DNA of 8,704 bases from an uncultured Collinsella sp. (lineage in GTDB: Bacteria > Actinomycetota > Coriobacteriia > Coriobacteriales > Coriobacteriaceae), in NCBI GenBank assembly GCA_902489295.1, contig CABTZM010000083.1, positions 1-8,704 of the forward strand. The letters are read 5' to 3'. Shown here piece by piece: positions 1 through 5,959 of the stretch (its first letter is position 1; each line of letters begins with the position of its first letter). A program made the translations under genes and the position numbers. The notes beneath the pieces were generated by a model, which made no database searches, was not told the origin of the DNA, and was given only the letters and a program-made list of their open reading frames with translations.

Positions 1-67
1 AGTTGCGGTGAAATACGGACTAGATGGGCCATAAAAGCCGAAAAACAGTCCGTATTTCACCGCAACT
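1..67. repeat. Perfect 20-bp inverted repeat with 27-base spacer
   Basis: Positions 1-20 (agttgcggtgaaatacggac) are the exact reverse complement of 48-67, separated by 27 bases. The left arm starts at the first base of the window, so the repeat may extend further. Neither arm is followed by a T-run inside the window, so it is not an obvious intrinsic terminator for plus-strand transcription. It lies beyond the terminator of the tRNA pair and inside no supported gene. It could be a REP-like palindrome, the remnant ends of a miniature mobile element, or a hairpin at the end of a gene outside the window. The repeat is certain; its nature is unknown. Confidence 0.85.
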
Positions 68-101
68 TAGGTGGGGATGTGGGGTCCCCGGCATGTATAT
101 G

Positions 102-137
102 AAAATGGCTCTGGTCCCAAAAGGAACCAGAGCCATT
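102..137 (-). terminator. Intrinsic terminator after the tRNA pair
   Basis: Positions 104-115 and 126-137 form a perfect 12-bp stem (aatggctctggt / accagagccatt), and two further G-C pairs can form inside it across one mismatch, closing an AAAA loop (plus strand). Read on the minus strand, the hairpin begins 11 bases after the CCA end of tRNA-Gly and finishes in a short TTTT followed by CATAT. The stem is strong and the U-tract is weak. Position and direction fit the end of the tRNA transcript. Confidence 0.7.
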
Positions 138-148
138 CATCTATCTTA

Positions 149-222
149 TGGAGCGGGCGACGGGAATCGAACCCGCGTCATCAGCTTGGAAGGCTGGGGT
201 TCTACCATTGAACTACGCCCGC
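149..222 (-). tRNA. tRNA-Gly (anticodon TCC)
   Basis: On the minus strand the gene folds as a cloverleaf. The acceptor arm GCGGGCG pairs with CGCCCGC, the D arm is GTTC/GAAC, the anticodon loop is CTTCCAA with anticodon TCC, and the T-arm is GCGGG-TTCGATT-CCCGT. The discriminator base is T and the CCA end is encoded (positions 151-149). It begins 6 bases after tRNA-Pro, so the two are almost certainly co-transcribed and separated by processing. A TCC anticodon reads GGA and probably GGG glycine codons. Confidence 0.95.
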
Positions 223-228
223 AAGATA

Positions 229-305
229 TGGTCGGGACGACAGGATTTGAACCTGCGACATCCTGCTCCCAAAGCAGGCGCGCTACCAAACTGCGCCACG
301 TCCCG
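229..305 (-). tRNA. tRNA-Pro (anticodon TGG)
   Basis: The minus-strand cloverleaf has acceptor CGGGACG/CGTCCCG, D-arm GGCGCAGTTTGGTAGCGC, anticodon stem CCTGC/GCAGG around loop TTTGGGA (anticodon TGG), and T-arm GCAGG-TTCAAAT-CCTGT. The discriminator base is A and CCA is encoded (231-229). It is the first gene of the two-tRNA transcript. A small hairpin (322-335, aaggt-ctaa-acctt) lies in the predicted 5' leader. Confidence 0.96.
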
Positions 306-356
306 AAGGTGTTGAGCAGCTAAGGTCTAAACCTTGCGTGTCCCAAAGCGAAGGAA

Positions 357-385
357 ATTATAGGGGAGACTCCCCGCCTGTGCAA
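357..385 (-). promoter_or_regulatory. Sigma70-type promoter for the tRNA-Pro/tRNA-Gly transcript
   Basis: On the minus strand a -35 box TTGCAC (385-380) is followed by a 17-base spacer and a perfect -10 box TATAAT (362-357). This places the start near position 350, about 45 bases before tRNA-Pro. The box pair is near consensus with optimal spacing, as expected for a tRNA promoter. The spacer holds a small palindrome (gggga-gac-tcccc, 363-375). This lies 12 bases beyond the brnQ stop, but I see no separate strong terminator for brnQ, so some readthrough from brnQ into the tRNAs is possible. Confidence 0.8.
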
Positions 386-396
386 GCGCAGAAACC

Positions 397-1755
397 CTAG
401 CTCCTCGAATGTGTGACAAACTGGCTATGAACCAGACCGATTACAAACGCCGCCACAGCAACCGGTGCCCACGCAGCACCAATATCTGCCAGCGGCAACG
501 CATCGAACGGCAGCCACGCGCCCGCAAAGAACGCGTCGCGGACCGAAGTGATTACGCTCTGTACCGCGACAACGCCGCCGACCCAGACCCACACCTGCGG
601 ATGAGCGTCGCAAAAACCGTGCACCAGGCCCATCAGTACCAGCACGATGGCAACGGGATACAAGGCGTTGAGCATAGGCACCGAGAACATAAGAATCACG
701 TCGAGGCCTACGTTGGAGAGCACGCACGAAAACGCCGCGAACACAAAGGCGAGAATCGCGAAGGGGCGGCGCATGGCCTCCTCGGAGGCCTCCGCTCCCC
801 CCTCGATCACATACGTCTCGCAGAAGTAACGCGAGCAGCAGCTGATTAGGCCGATGCACACGTTCATGCAGGCGAGGAAGAAAATCGCAAATACCACAAC
901 CGTGCCGGCAAGGCCAAAGTGCATGGAGGCCGAACGAGCAAGAATTGCAGCGCCGTTGGTGGCGTCGGGCATCACGGTGCCGAGCTGCATACCGGCAAGC
1001 GCTAGGCCGCAGTAGATGATGGCCATGAGCACGCCGGCGATCACACCGGAACGCGAAATCTCGAAGGCCACGCGTTTGTCATTGGTAACACCCAACTCGT
1101 GGATGGTCTCGGCGATGATGATGCCGAAGGCGAGCGACGCAAGCAGGTCCATGGTCTGGTAGCCGGTCAAGAAGCCCTGCACGGCAGCACCGGCATCATA
1201 GGGAGCTTGCGGGGCGGCAGCCGGTCCCAGCGGCGAGATCACGGCGGCACCCACGACCAGCACGATGAGCGCAATGAGCGCGGGACCCGTAATGCGCCCG
1301 AGTACGCGCGTGATAACGCCCGGACGCAGCGTGAGCGCAAACGCGACGACAAAGAAGCCAACGGCAAACACCAGGCGAGCCGTGCCGAGTGAAACGCCCT
1401 CGGGCAGTAGCGGCACCAGCATCTCAAACGCCGTGGAACTCGTACGCGGAATGGCAAGGCACGGACCGATTGCCAGATATACTGCCGCAACAAAGAACTC
1501 GCCAAACTTGGGGTGCACGCGGCCGGCAAGCTCGCGCGCCGTTCCGGCAAGCGCCACGGCAATAAAGCCCATGACGGGCAGGCCGATGGCGGCGATGAGA
1601 AAGCCGAGCATGGCGACCGGCGTGGCAGAACCAGCCTGCAGCGCCAGCAGCGGCGGAATAATGAGGTTGCCGGCGCCAAAGAGCATCGAGAACAGCGCAA
1701 TGCCGACGGTAACGACATGGTCGGAGCGCAAACCGCGCGGAGCGGATGAGGCCAT
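397..1755 (-). CDS. brnQ: Branched-chain amino acid:cation symporter, BrnQ family
   Basis: The predicted protein has 452 residues, the usual family size, and is almost wholly hydrophobic, with about a dozen potential membrane helices. The N-terminus carries the BrnQ hallmark LFSMLFGAGNLIIPP (residues about 21-35), and GPCLAIPRT (about 97-105) matches the second conserved LIVCS-family block. From family knowledge it is an inner-membrane symporter importing leucine, isoleucine and valine with Na+ or H+. I chose ATG at 1755 because AAAGG (1767-1763) lies 7 bases ahead; the in-frame GTG at 1761 would sit on top of that ribosome site. It stands alone between the selenium/desulfurase operon terminator and the tRNA pair. 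Its promoter probably overlaps that terminator. Which amino acid and which cation cannot be told from sequence. Confidence 0.93.
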   Translation of the reverse strand: MASSAPRGLRSDHVVTVGIALFSMLFGAGNLIIPPLLALQAGSATPVAMLGFLIAAIGLPVMGFIAVALAGTARELAGRVHPKFGEFFVAAVYLAIGPCLAIPRTSSTAFEMLVPLLPEGVSLGTARLVFAVGFFVVAFALTLRPGVITRVLGRITGPALIALIVLVVGAAVISPLGPAAAPQAPYDAGAAVQGFLTGYQTMDLLASLAFGIIIAETIHELGVTNDKRVAFEISRSGVIAGVLMAIIYCGLALAGMQLGTVMPDATNGAAILARSASMHFGLAGTVVVFAIFFLACMNVCIGLISCCSRYFCETYVIEGGAEASEEAMRRPFAILAFVFAAFSCVLSNVGLDVILMFSVPMLNALYPVAIVLVLMGLVHGFCDAHPQVWVWVGGVVAVQSVITSVRDAFFAGAWLPFDALPLADIGAAWAPVAVAAFVIGLVHSQFVTHSRS

Positions 1756-1775
1756 ATGCACACCTTTCGGGTCGA

Positions 1776-1808
1776 AACAAAAACGGGACGGGCAAAAGGC
1801 CCGTCCCG
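1776..1808 (-). terminator. Strong intrinsic terminator after the cysteine desulfurase gene
   Basis: Positions 1784-1793 and 1799-1808 form a perfect 10-bp GC-rich stem (cgggacgggc / gcccgtcccg) with a 5-base loop. On the minus strand it is followed by TTTTTGTTT. It lies 14 bases after the desulfurase stop codon and so ends the reductase-selenium gene group. The T-tract ends only about 9 bases before the brnQ ribosome site, leaving no room for a separate promoter between them. Confidence 0.92.
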
Positions 1809-1810
1809 CA

Positions 1811-1816
1811 AGTATA
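1811..1816 (-). promoter_or_regulatory. Possible -10 box for brnQ, just upstream of the terminator stem
   Basis: On the minus strand TATACT (1816-1811) matches five of six consensus -10 bases. No good -35 lies 16-18 bases upstream, so support is weak. A start about 7 bases downstream would fall inside the first arm of the terminator hairpin (1808-1799). The brnQ transcript would then lack much of that arm and escape termination. This is a proposal from spacing only. Confidence 0.35.
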
Positions 1817-1822
1817 TACGCT

Positions 1823-2962
1823 CTAGCAGGCTAAATCGCGCAAAGCGTCAATCGCGGTGTCGACTTCCTCGTCCGTGTTGAAATACCCAAACGAGAAGCG
1901 GACGACGCCCTGGCGCTCGGTCCCCAGCGCGCGGTGCATGAGCGGAGCGCAATGGGCACCGGGGCGCGTCGCAATCCCCCACCCTTGCATGAGCGCGTCC
2001 GAAATCTCGGCAGAGTCGATATCGGCTACGTTGAGCGACACAATCGCAGAGCGCGCCTGCTGGTCAAAGGCACCGTAGAGCTTAATCCCCGGAATCTTGC
2101 GCACACCGGCAAGGAAGCGATCAGCGAGCGCACGCTCGTGGGCAGCAATCGCCTCGACCCCACCCTGGGCCTCGATAAAGTCGAGGCCGGCAGAAAGTCC
2201 CGCGATGCCGTGACCGTTGAGCGTGCCCGCCTCAAGGCGCGTGGGCCACTCGAGCGGCTGCAGTGGGTCGAAGCTGTGCACGCCCGTGCCGCCCATGGCC
2301 CACGGAGCCACGTCAATGCCCTCCGCCACGGCCAGGCCGCCGGTGCCTTGAGGTCCCATGAGCCCCTTGTGGCCGGTAAAGCACACAACATCGAGCCCCA
2401 TGGCATCCATGTCAATCTTCGCCGTACCGGCAGACTGCGAGGCGTCGACGATCGCCAGCGCGCCGGCCGCGTGCGCGATGGCAGCCACACGCGAAACGTC
2501 GACCGCGTTGCCGGTCACATTGGAGGCGTGCGTCACCACCACAGCACGCGTGCCCGGCATGACCAACCGCTCGAGCTCGTCGTAGTCGAGCACGCCGCTC
2601 GCATCGCAACCCGCATGCTCAACCGTCACACCTTGCTCCGTTGCCAAGCGATTGAGCGGACGTAGCGCGGAGTTGTGCTCGAGCACCGTTGTGACCACAC
2701 GGTCGCCGGGGCGCACCACGCCATTGATGACGGTGTTGAGCGCCGCAGTGGAGTTGGGCGTAAAACAAACATGGTCGGCCCGCGGGCAGCCCAGCAAGCG
2801 CGCGAGCTTGGCACGGCAACCGTGAATGGTACGAGCGGCGTCGAGGGCACCCGACGTGGCGCCGCGCCCGGCATTGCCGAGCGAGCACATCGCTTGCGTC
2901 ACGGCATCGATGACCGCCTGCGGCTTGTGCATGGTCGTCGCCGCGTTATCCAGGTAGATCAT
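1823..2962 (-). CDS. SufS-like cysteine desulfurase / selenocysteine lyase-type class V aminotransferase
   Basis: This 379-residue PLP enzyme has the full fold-type I class V pattern: N-terminal MIYLDNAATT, PLP-contacting His96 in VLEHN, Asp173 and Gln176 in VDASQSAG, Schiff-base Lys199 in FTGHKGLMGPQG, mobile-loop catalytic Cys338 in RPGAHCAP, and substrate-binding Arg355. The family removes sulfur from cysteine (or selenium from selenocysteine) as an enzyme persulfide or perselenide. It resembles the stand-alone desulfurase group often found near selenium genes, not housekeeping IscS. I start at ATG 2962, which overlaps the DUF3343 stop in an ATGA and has GGAGG 7 bases ahead; an in-frame GTG at 2977 is less likely. 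The overlap implies translational coupling. Sulfur versus selenium preference cannot be decided from sequence. Confidence 0.92.
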   Translation of the reverse strand: MIYLDNAATTMHKPQAVIDAVTQAMCSLGNAGRGATSGALDAARTIHGCRAKLARLLGCPRADHVCFTPNSTAALNTVINGVVRPGDRVVTTVLEHNSALRPLNRLATEQGVTVEHAGCDASGVLDYDELERLVMPGTRAVVVTHASNVTGNAVDVSRVAAIAHAAGALAIVDASQSAGTAKIDMDAMGLDVVCFTGHKGLMGPQGTGGLAVAEGIDVAPWAMGGTGVHSFDPLQPLEWPTRLEAGTLNGHGIAGLSAGLDFIEAQGGVEAIAAHERALADRFLAGVRKIPGIKLYGAFDQQARSAIVSLNVADIDSAEISDALMQGWGIATRPGAHCAPLMHRALGTERQGVVRFSFGYFNTDEEVDTAIDALRDLAC

Positions 2963-3210
2963 CGCACGACCTCCCACATGTCGATCACCGTAAAGCCCTC
3001 GGTGGGAACGCCCGCCGCGGCGAGTTCGCCGCGCAGCAGCTCCTCATCGGCAGGCAACGCCTTCCACGCCAGACCGCAACCGGCAGCGACCTCCCCGGGC
3101 ACGGGAATCGTTCGCCCAGGAAGGCCGCGCTCGATGCACAAGGACTCGCAGCCCATGGCGGCCGCCGTGGTGGGAAACGTGATGACAAGCGCCGGGCGCT
3201 TCTCCCTCAT
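2959..3210 (-). CDS. DUF3343 family small protein, putative Se/S carrier
   Basis: This is an 83-residue soluble protein. It has the DUF3343 layout: a short beta strand (PALVITFPTTAAAM), Cys21 and Cys25 in GCESLC, a GRTIPVPGEV stretch, and the diagnostic AAGCGLAW with Cys45. The family is described as a putative selenium/sulfur carrier, mainly from its gene neighbourhood; biochemistry is sparse. ATG at 3210 is preferred over the upstream TTG (3225) because GGAG lies 5 bases ahead. It begins 19 bases after the yedF stop, and its own TGA overlaps the start of the desulfurase gene. A role handing persulfide or selenide from the desulfurase to YedF or SelD is inference. Confidence 0.85.
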   Translation of the reverse strand: MREKRPALVITFPTTAAAMGCESLCIERGLPGRTIPVPGEVAAGCGLAWKALPADEELLRGELAAAGVPTEGFTVIDMWEVVR

Positions 3211-3229
3211 GGCAACTCCAACCAATACG

Positions 3230-3856
3230 CTACGGGCGCACGACGCGCACGGCCTGCTCCATCTTCTCCACGATCACGTACATGTTGGTGACCTCGCCCA
3301 CCGCGAGCTGGTCTTTAATGCCATAGTGGTCCAGGCAGGTGCCGCAGGTGAGAATCTCGACACCCTGCTCCGCCAGGCCCTTCAGGTCGTCGAGCACCGG
3401 CGAGCCCTCGACGGTGAGCTTGGCGCCGCCGTTGTAGAACAGCATGGTCGCGGGCAGTTCCTCCTGCTGCGTCACGGCAAAGATAAACGCCTTCATGAGC
3501 TTGTGGCCCAGCTCGTCGTCGCCACGGCCCATGCAATCGGTGTAGACGGAAATGACGAGTTTGCCCTTGCCGGCGTTGGCGTCGCAGAAAGCGGCACCGT
3601 CCTGCTCGGGGTCCGCAACGGCCACGGCACCGGCGGTCGTGACGGTCACGTGCCACTCGGCGTCCGAGATCTTCTCGACCGAGGCCGCGCAGCCCTTCTC
3701 CTGCGCCATCTTGGAGATGTTCTTGACCGCGGTCTCGTTATCGACCGAGGTCACCACGGCACCCTCGCCTTCAAGCTGCTTCAGGGCTTTGAGCGTCTTG
3801 ACGACGGGCAGCGGGCAGGCATCGCCCATGGCATTGACTTCAATTTTGGTAGACAT
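3230..3856 (-). CDS. yedF: Selenium metabolism protein YedF (TusA/SirA domain plus DsrE-like domain)
   Basis: This is a 208-residue two-domain cytosolic protein. Residues about 4-75 form a TusA/SirA-like domain with the CPxP motif DACPLPVVK (Cys14), the sulfur-relay cysteine. Residues about 98-205 form a DsrE/DsrF-like domain (LVISVYTDCMGRGDDELG) ending in the YedF signature CGTCLDHYGI (Cys171, Cys174) and LAVGEVTNMY. The full-length form is known as a marker of selenium-using genomes and a likely carrier of reactive selenium; its exact chemistry is not settled. ATG 3856 is set by AAAGGA 7 bases upstream; longer readings into selD lack support. It sits 61 bases after selD, with a small hairpin (3877-3894) between. 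Confidence 0.94.
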   Translation of the reverse strand: MSTKIEVNAMGDACPLPVVKTLKALKQLEGEGAVVTSVDNETAVKNISKMAQEKGCAASVEKISDAEWHVTVTTAGAVAVADPEQDGAAFCDANAGKGKLVISVYTDCMGRGDDELGHKLMKAFIFAVTQQEELPATMLFYNGGAKLTVEGSPVLDDLKGLAEQGVEILTCGTCLDHYGIKDQLAVGEVTNMYVIVEKMEQAVRVVRP

Positions 3857-3876
3857 AGCAAAATCCTTTCGAAAGA

Positions 3877-3894
3877 ACCGTTCTAGAGAACGGT
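3877..3894 (-). other. Small hairpin between selD and yedF
   Basis: accgttc (3877-3883) pairs with gaacggt (3888-3894) around a 4-base loop, in the 61-base gap between selD and yedF. On the minus strand it is followed only by TCTTT, so it is too weak for a convincing terminator. It may modestly attenuate, mark a processing site, or stabilise the upstream message. Confidence 0.35.
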
Positions 3895-3917
3895 AAACAG
3901 TTACATAAACGTGCGGG

Positions 3918-4967
3918 CTAGCGAACAACGCGAACGGCAGGACCGCCCGGCACCGGCTCGCACACGCGGCCGATTGTGGCGGCAACGCGCCCCTCGGCAT
4001 TCAGGCGACGCGCAAGCTCATCCACATCCGCCGCGGGCGCCGCGATAAGCAAACCACCAGACGTCTGCGGATCGTACAGCGCGTCGAGCATACCCGACTC
4101 CAGGTCCTCGTCGGCAGCCACACGCGGGCCAAAGAAGTCCTGGTTGCGGTAGGAGCCCGCGGGGATAATGCCCAGACGCGCCATATCGAGCACCTGGTCA
4201 AAGAGCGGTACCGCCCCCGACGCAAGCTCAACCTGCACGCCCGAGCCCTCGGCCATCTCACACGCGTGCCCGATCAGGCCAAAGCCCGTAATGTCGGTGC
4301 AGCCGTGAAGTTCGAGCCCCTCGGCCAGACGAATCGGCGCCTCGTTGAGGATGCGCATCGAGTCAAACATGGCCGCGGCCTCGTCCTGCTCGATGAGCTC
4401 GCCCTTAATGGCCGTGGTGATAATGCCCGAGCCGATCGCCTTGGTCAGCAGCAGAACATCGCCCACGCGTGCGCCGCTGTTGGCGAGCATGCGGTCGAGC
4501 GCGACAAAGCCGCTCACAGACAGGCCATACTTGGGCTCGTCGTCGTTGATGGTATGGCCGCCCGCGATGGAGCAACCCGCCTCGACGCACTTGTCGGCAC
4601 CGCCCGCCAGAATCTGACCGGCAACCTCGATGCCCAGACAACTGGGTATGCAGAGTAGGTTCATGGCATGGCTCGGCCGCCCGCCCATGGCGTAGATGTC
4701 CGACAGCGAGTTGGCCGCGGCAATCTGGCCAAACAGAAACGGGTCGTCGACCATCGGCGGGAAGAAGTCGATGGACTGCACAAGCCCCAGGTTCTCCCCT
4801 ACGCGGAAGACGCTCGCATCGTCAGAGGTATCGAACCCCACGAGCAAGTTGTCGTTATGCACATTTGGCAAGTCGCCCAGAACCTGGGCGAGGGCTCCGG
4901 GAGCCAACTTAGCGGCTCAACCGCTCGCGGCAGTCATAGACGTAAGCTTAATCTGATCGTCAGCCAT
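3918..4967 (-). CDS. selD: Selenide, water dikinase (selenophosphate synthetase), selenocysteine-containing
   Basis: SelD makes selenophosphate from selenide and ATP, the Se donor for Sec-tRNA and selenouridine. The open frame is interrupted by TGA at 4919-4917. Reading through gives a 349-residue protein of normal length whose TGA is codon 17, the position of the catalytic Cys/Sec (Cys17 in E. coli). The local context SGUAAKLAPGALAQVL keeps the essential Lys at 20. Downstream are the expected blocks: FDTSDDASVF (metal/ATP Asp), SIDFFPPMVDDPFLFGQIAAANSLSD, AMGGRP, AGGHTI, TGFGLIGHACEMA and DPQTSGGLL. ATG 4967 follows a near-perfect AGGAGG 5-6 bases ahead. A standard gene caller would start at a later TTG and lose the catalytic residue. 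A hairpin fitting bacterial SECIS rules follows the TGA. Neighbours yedF, DUF3343 and a desulfurase support the assignment. Confidence 0.95.
4874..4890 (-). promoter_or_regulatory. Candidate bacterial SECIS hairpin for selD
   Basis: On the minus strand CGCCCAG-GUU-CUGGGCG (4890-4874) makes a perfect 7-bp stem with a 3-base loop starting with G. The loop starts 33 bases after the UGA. These values fall within published bacterial SECIS constraints: loop 16-37 bases from UGA, stem 4-16 bp, loop 3-14 bases, G in the first two loop positions. A smaller hairpin (4905-4893, GGCUC-CCG-GAGCC) lies between it and the UGA and may stack below, but its loop lacks an early G. Confidence 0.6.
4917..4919 (-). 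other. In-frame UGA read as selenocysteine (Sec17 of SelD)
   Basis: The TGA is flanked on both sides by unmistakable SelD coding sequence in one frame, with start codon and Shine-Dalgarno 48 bases upstream. It falls exactly on the catalytic residue that is Cys or Sec throughout the family. The UGA also sits in the loop of a perfect 5-bp palindrome (4911-4925, agcgg-ctcaa-ccgct). Confidence 0.93.
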
Positions 4968-5002
4968 CGATACCTCCTCTCATCGGTCAATCATTTTCTC
5001 CC

Positions 5003-5008
5003 AGTATA
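5003..5008 (-). promoter_or_regulatory. Possible internal -10 box ahead of selD
   Basis: In the 70-base gap between the activase stop and selD, the minus strand carries TATACT (5008-5003), five of six consensus bases. Just upstream is a short palindrome (cgcat-ga-atgcg, 5010-5021). I see no good -35. A separate promoter would let the selenium genes be expressed apart from the reductase genes, but support is weak. Confidence 0.25.
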
Positions 5009-5037
5009 CGCATGAATGCGAGCCTACGGCGGATGCA

Positions 5038-5802
5038 TTAATTGAGCGCCTGTGCGCGAATCGCCGCGCCGATGGCACCGGCGAAGCGGGCCTGGGGCGA
5101 GGTGGTGACCGGCGACCCCAGCAGCGCCGCCAGCCGCTCCACAACGTAAGCGTTCTCGCACAAGCCTCCCGTCAGGTAGTACGGAGCACCCGTCGCCTGC
5201 CCGGCCATAGTGGCCACGCGCGAGACCACGCTGTCGATCACGCCACGCGCAATGTTCTCGCGCGGCTCACCGCGACCGATCAGGCTGATAACCTCACTTT
5301 CGGTAAACACCGTGCACATGCTGCTGATCTTGGTGGGCTCACCGGAACGCGCCAGGACGGCCATCTGCTGCTGGGAAATGCCTAGGCGGTCGGCCATGAT
5401 CTCCAAAAAGCGCCCCGTGCCGGCAGCGCACTTGTCGTTCATGGCAAATTTGGCCACGCGGCCGCCTTTAAGCTGGATGACCTTGGTGTCCTGGCCGCCC
5501 ACGTCAATCACCGTGCCGTGATCGCCAAACAGGCGCACGGCACCGGTGCCGTGGCAGGTAATCTCGGTCACGACCTTGTGCGCATAGGGCACCGCGACAC
5601 GGCCGTAGCCGGTCGCGACCACGCGCACGTCGTCGGCAGCCACGTCATAGCCGGCCGCTGCCAGTGCCTCGCGCAGCCGCTCGGCCGCATCGACCGAGGA
5701 GAACCCGGTTGGCTGCACGCACGTCCACGCCACCGAACCCTCCCCGTCGACCACAGCAGCCTTAGCCGCCGTAGACCCGATATCGATCCCGATCCCTATC
5801 AT
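5038..5802 (-). CDS. Acyl-CoA dehydratase-type activase (HgdC/YjiL, BadF/BadG/BcrA/BcrD ATPase family)
   Basis: The 254-residue protein has the size of E. coli YjiL. It has an ASKHA ATPase fold: phosphate-1 motif GIDIGSTAAKAAV (residues 5-17), ATGYGR (63-68), phosphate-2 motif VIDVGGQDTKVI (98-109), and adenosine motif YLTGGLCEN (209-217). Cys125 in NDKCAAGTGRFLE and Cys163 in SSMCTVFTESEVI correspond to the two cysteines per monomer that bind a single [4Fe-4S] cluster across the HgdC dimer. The family uses ATP hydrolysis to fire a low-potential electron into a dehydratase or double-cubane partner. The obvious partners are the two upstream genes. ATG 5802 follows a purine-rich GGGAGAGAG. It lies 155 bases after the second reductase gene, across a palindromic repeat. 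Confidence 0.93.
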   Translation of the reverse strand: MIGIGIDIGSTAAKAAVVDGEGSVAWTCVQPTGFSSVDAAERLREALAAAGYDVAADDVRVVATGYGRVAVPYAHKVVTEITCHGTGAVRLFGDHGTVIDVGGQDTKVIQLKGGRVAKFAMNDKCAAGTGRFLEIMADRLGISQQQMAVLARSGEPTKISSMCTVFTESEVISLIGRGEPRENIARGVIDSVVSRVATMAGQATGAPYYLTGGLCENAYVVERLAALLGSPVTTSPQARFAGAIGAAIRAQALN

Positions 5803-5858
5803 GGCTCTCTCCCAATCTAAACGTCAAAGGTAGCGGCGCGTTCAGGCGCCTTAGCTCT

Positions 5859-5959
5859 AGGTTTCTCAGGTGCCGGAGATTGCCCCGAAAGAGGAGCGCA
5901 GCGTACTTTGGGTACGCAAGCGACGGTTTGAGGAGCAAGATCCGGCGCCTGAGGAAGCT
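5859..5959. repeat. Imperfect palindromic intergenic repeat, copy 1
   Basis: An imperfect palindrome of about 100 bases fills most of the gap between the reductase at 5958-7121 and the activase. The outer arms are ctcaggtgccgga (5865) and tccggcgcctgag (to 5953). The apex is gtac-tttg-ggtac. It shares the 19-base string tacgcaagcgacggtttga and its general layout with the copy at 7155-7256. Its edge overlaps the stop codon of the upstream gene. A small GC hairpin (ggcgc-gttcag-gcgcc, 5835-5850) follows before the activase start. As RNA it would form a long stem-loop without a U-tract. It is likely one member of a dispersed genomic repeat family; its function is unknown. Confidence 0.8.

Noticed and set aside
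24..323. 99-codon plus-strand open frame over the tRNA region
   Set aside because: It reads through the complements of tRNA-Pro, tRNA-Gly and their terminator, producing the familiar spurious GDGNRTR and GTTGFEPATS peptides known from misannotated tRNA regions.
363..375. gggga-gac-tcccc as the brnQ terminator
   Set aside because: The stem is only 5 bp with a 3-base loop and lies between the -35 and -10 of a clear tRNA promoter. The following TATAATTT is the -10 box rather than a U-tract.
2675..3886. 403-codon plus-strand open frame
   Set aside because: It is antisense to the desulfurase, DUF3343 and yedF genes, has low-complexity composition and no domain, and is a shadow of GC-rich coding DNA.
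3857..4000. Longer N-terminus for yedF (start at 4000)
   Set aside because: The extra 48 residues overlap the end of selD, look unlike YedF, and have no ribosome site; the ATG at 3856 has a good one and begins the known domain.
4908..4967. selD as a truncated or frameshifted pseudogene because of the TGA
   Set aside because: The TGA falls exactly at the Sec/Cys catalytic position, the frame is otherwise intact from a strong start site, and the neighbours are selenium genes. Sec decoding explains it better than decay.
5803..5957. Small coding gene in the gap (for example the plus-strand frame from 5880)
   Set aside because: The apparent peptide is produced by the palindromic repeat, and a related peptide appears at the other copy (about 7180-7260); there is no ribosome site or domain.
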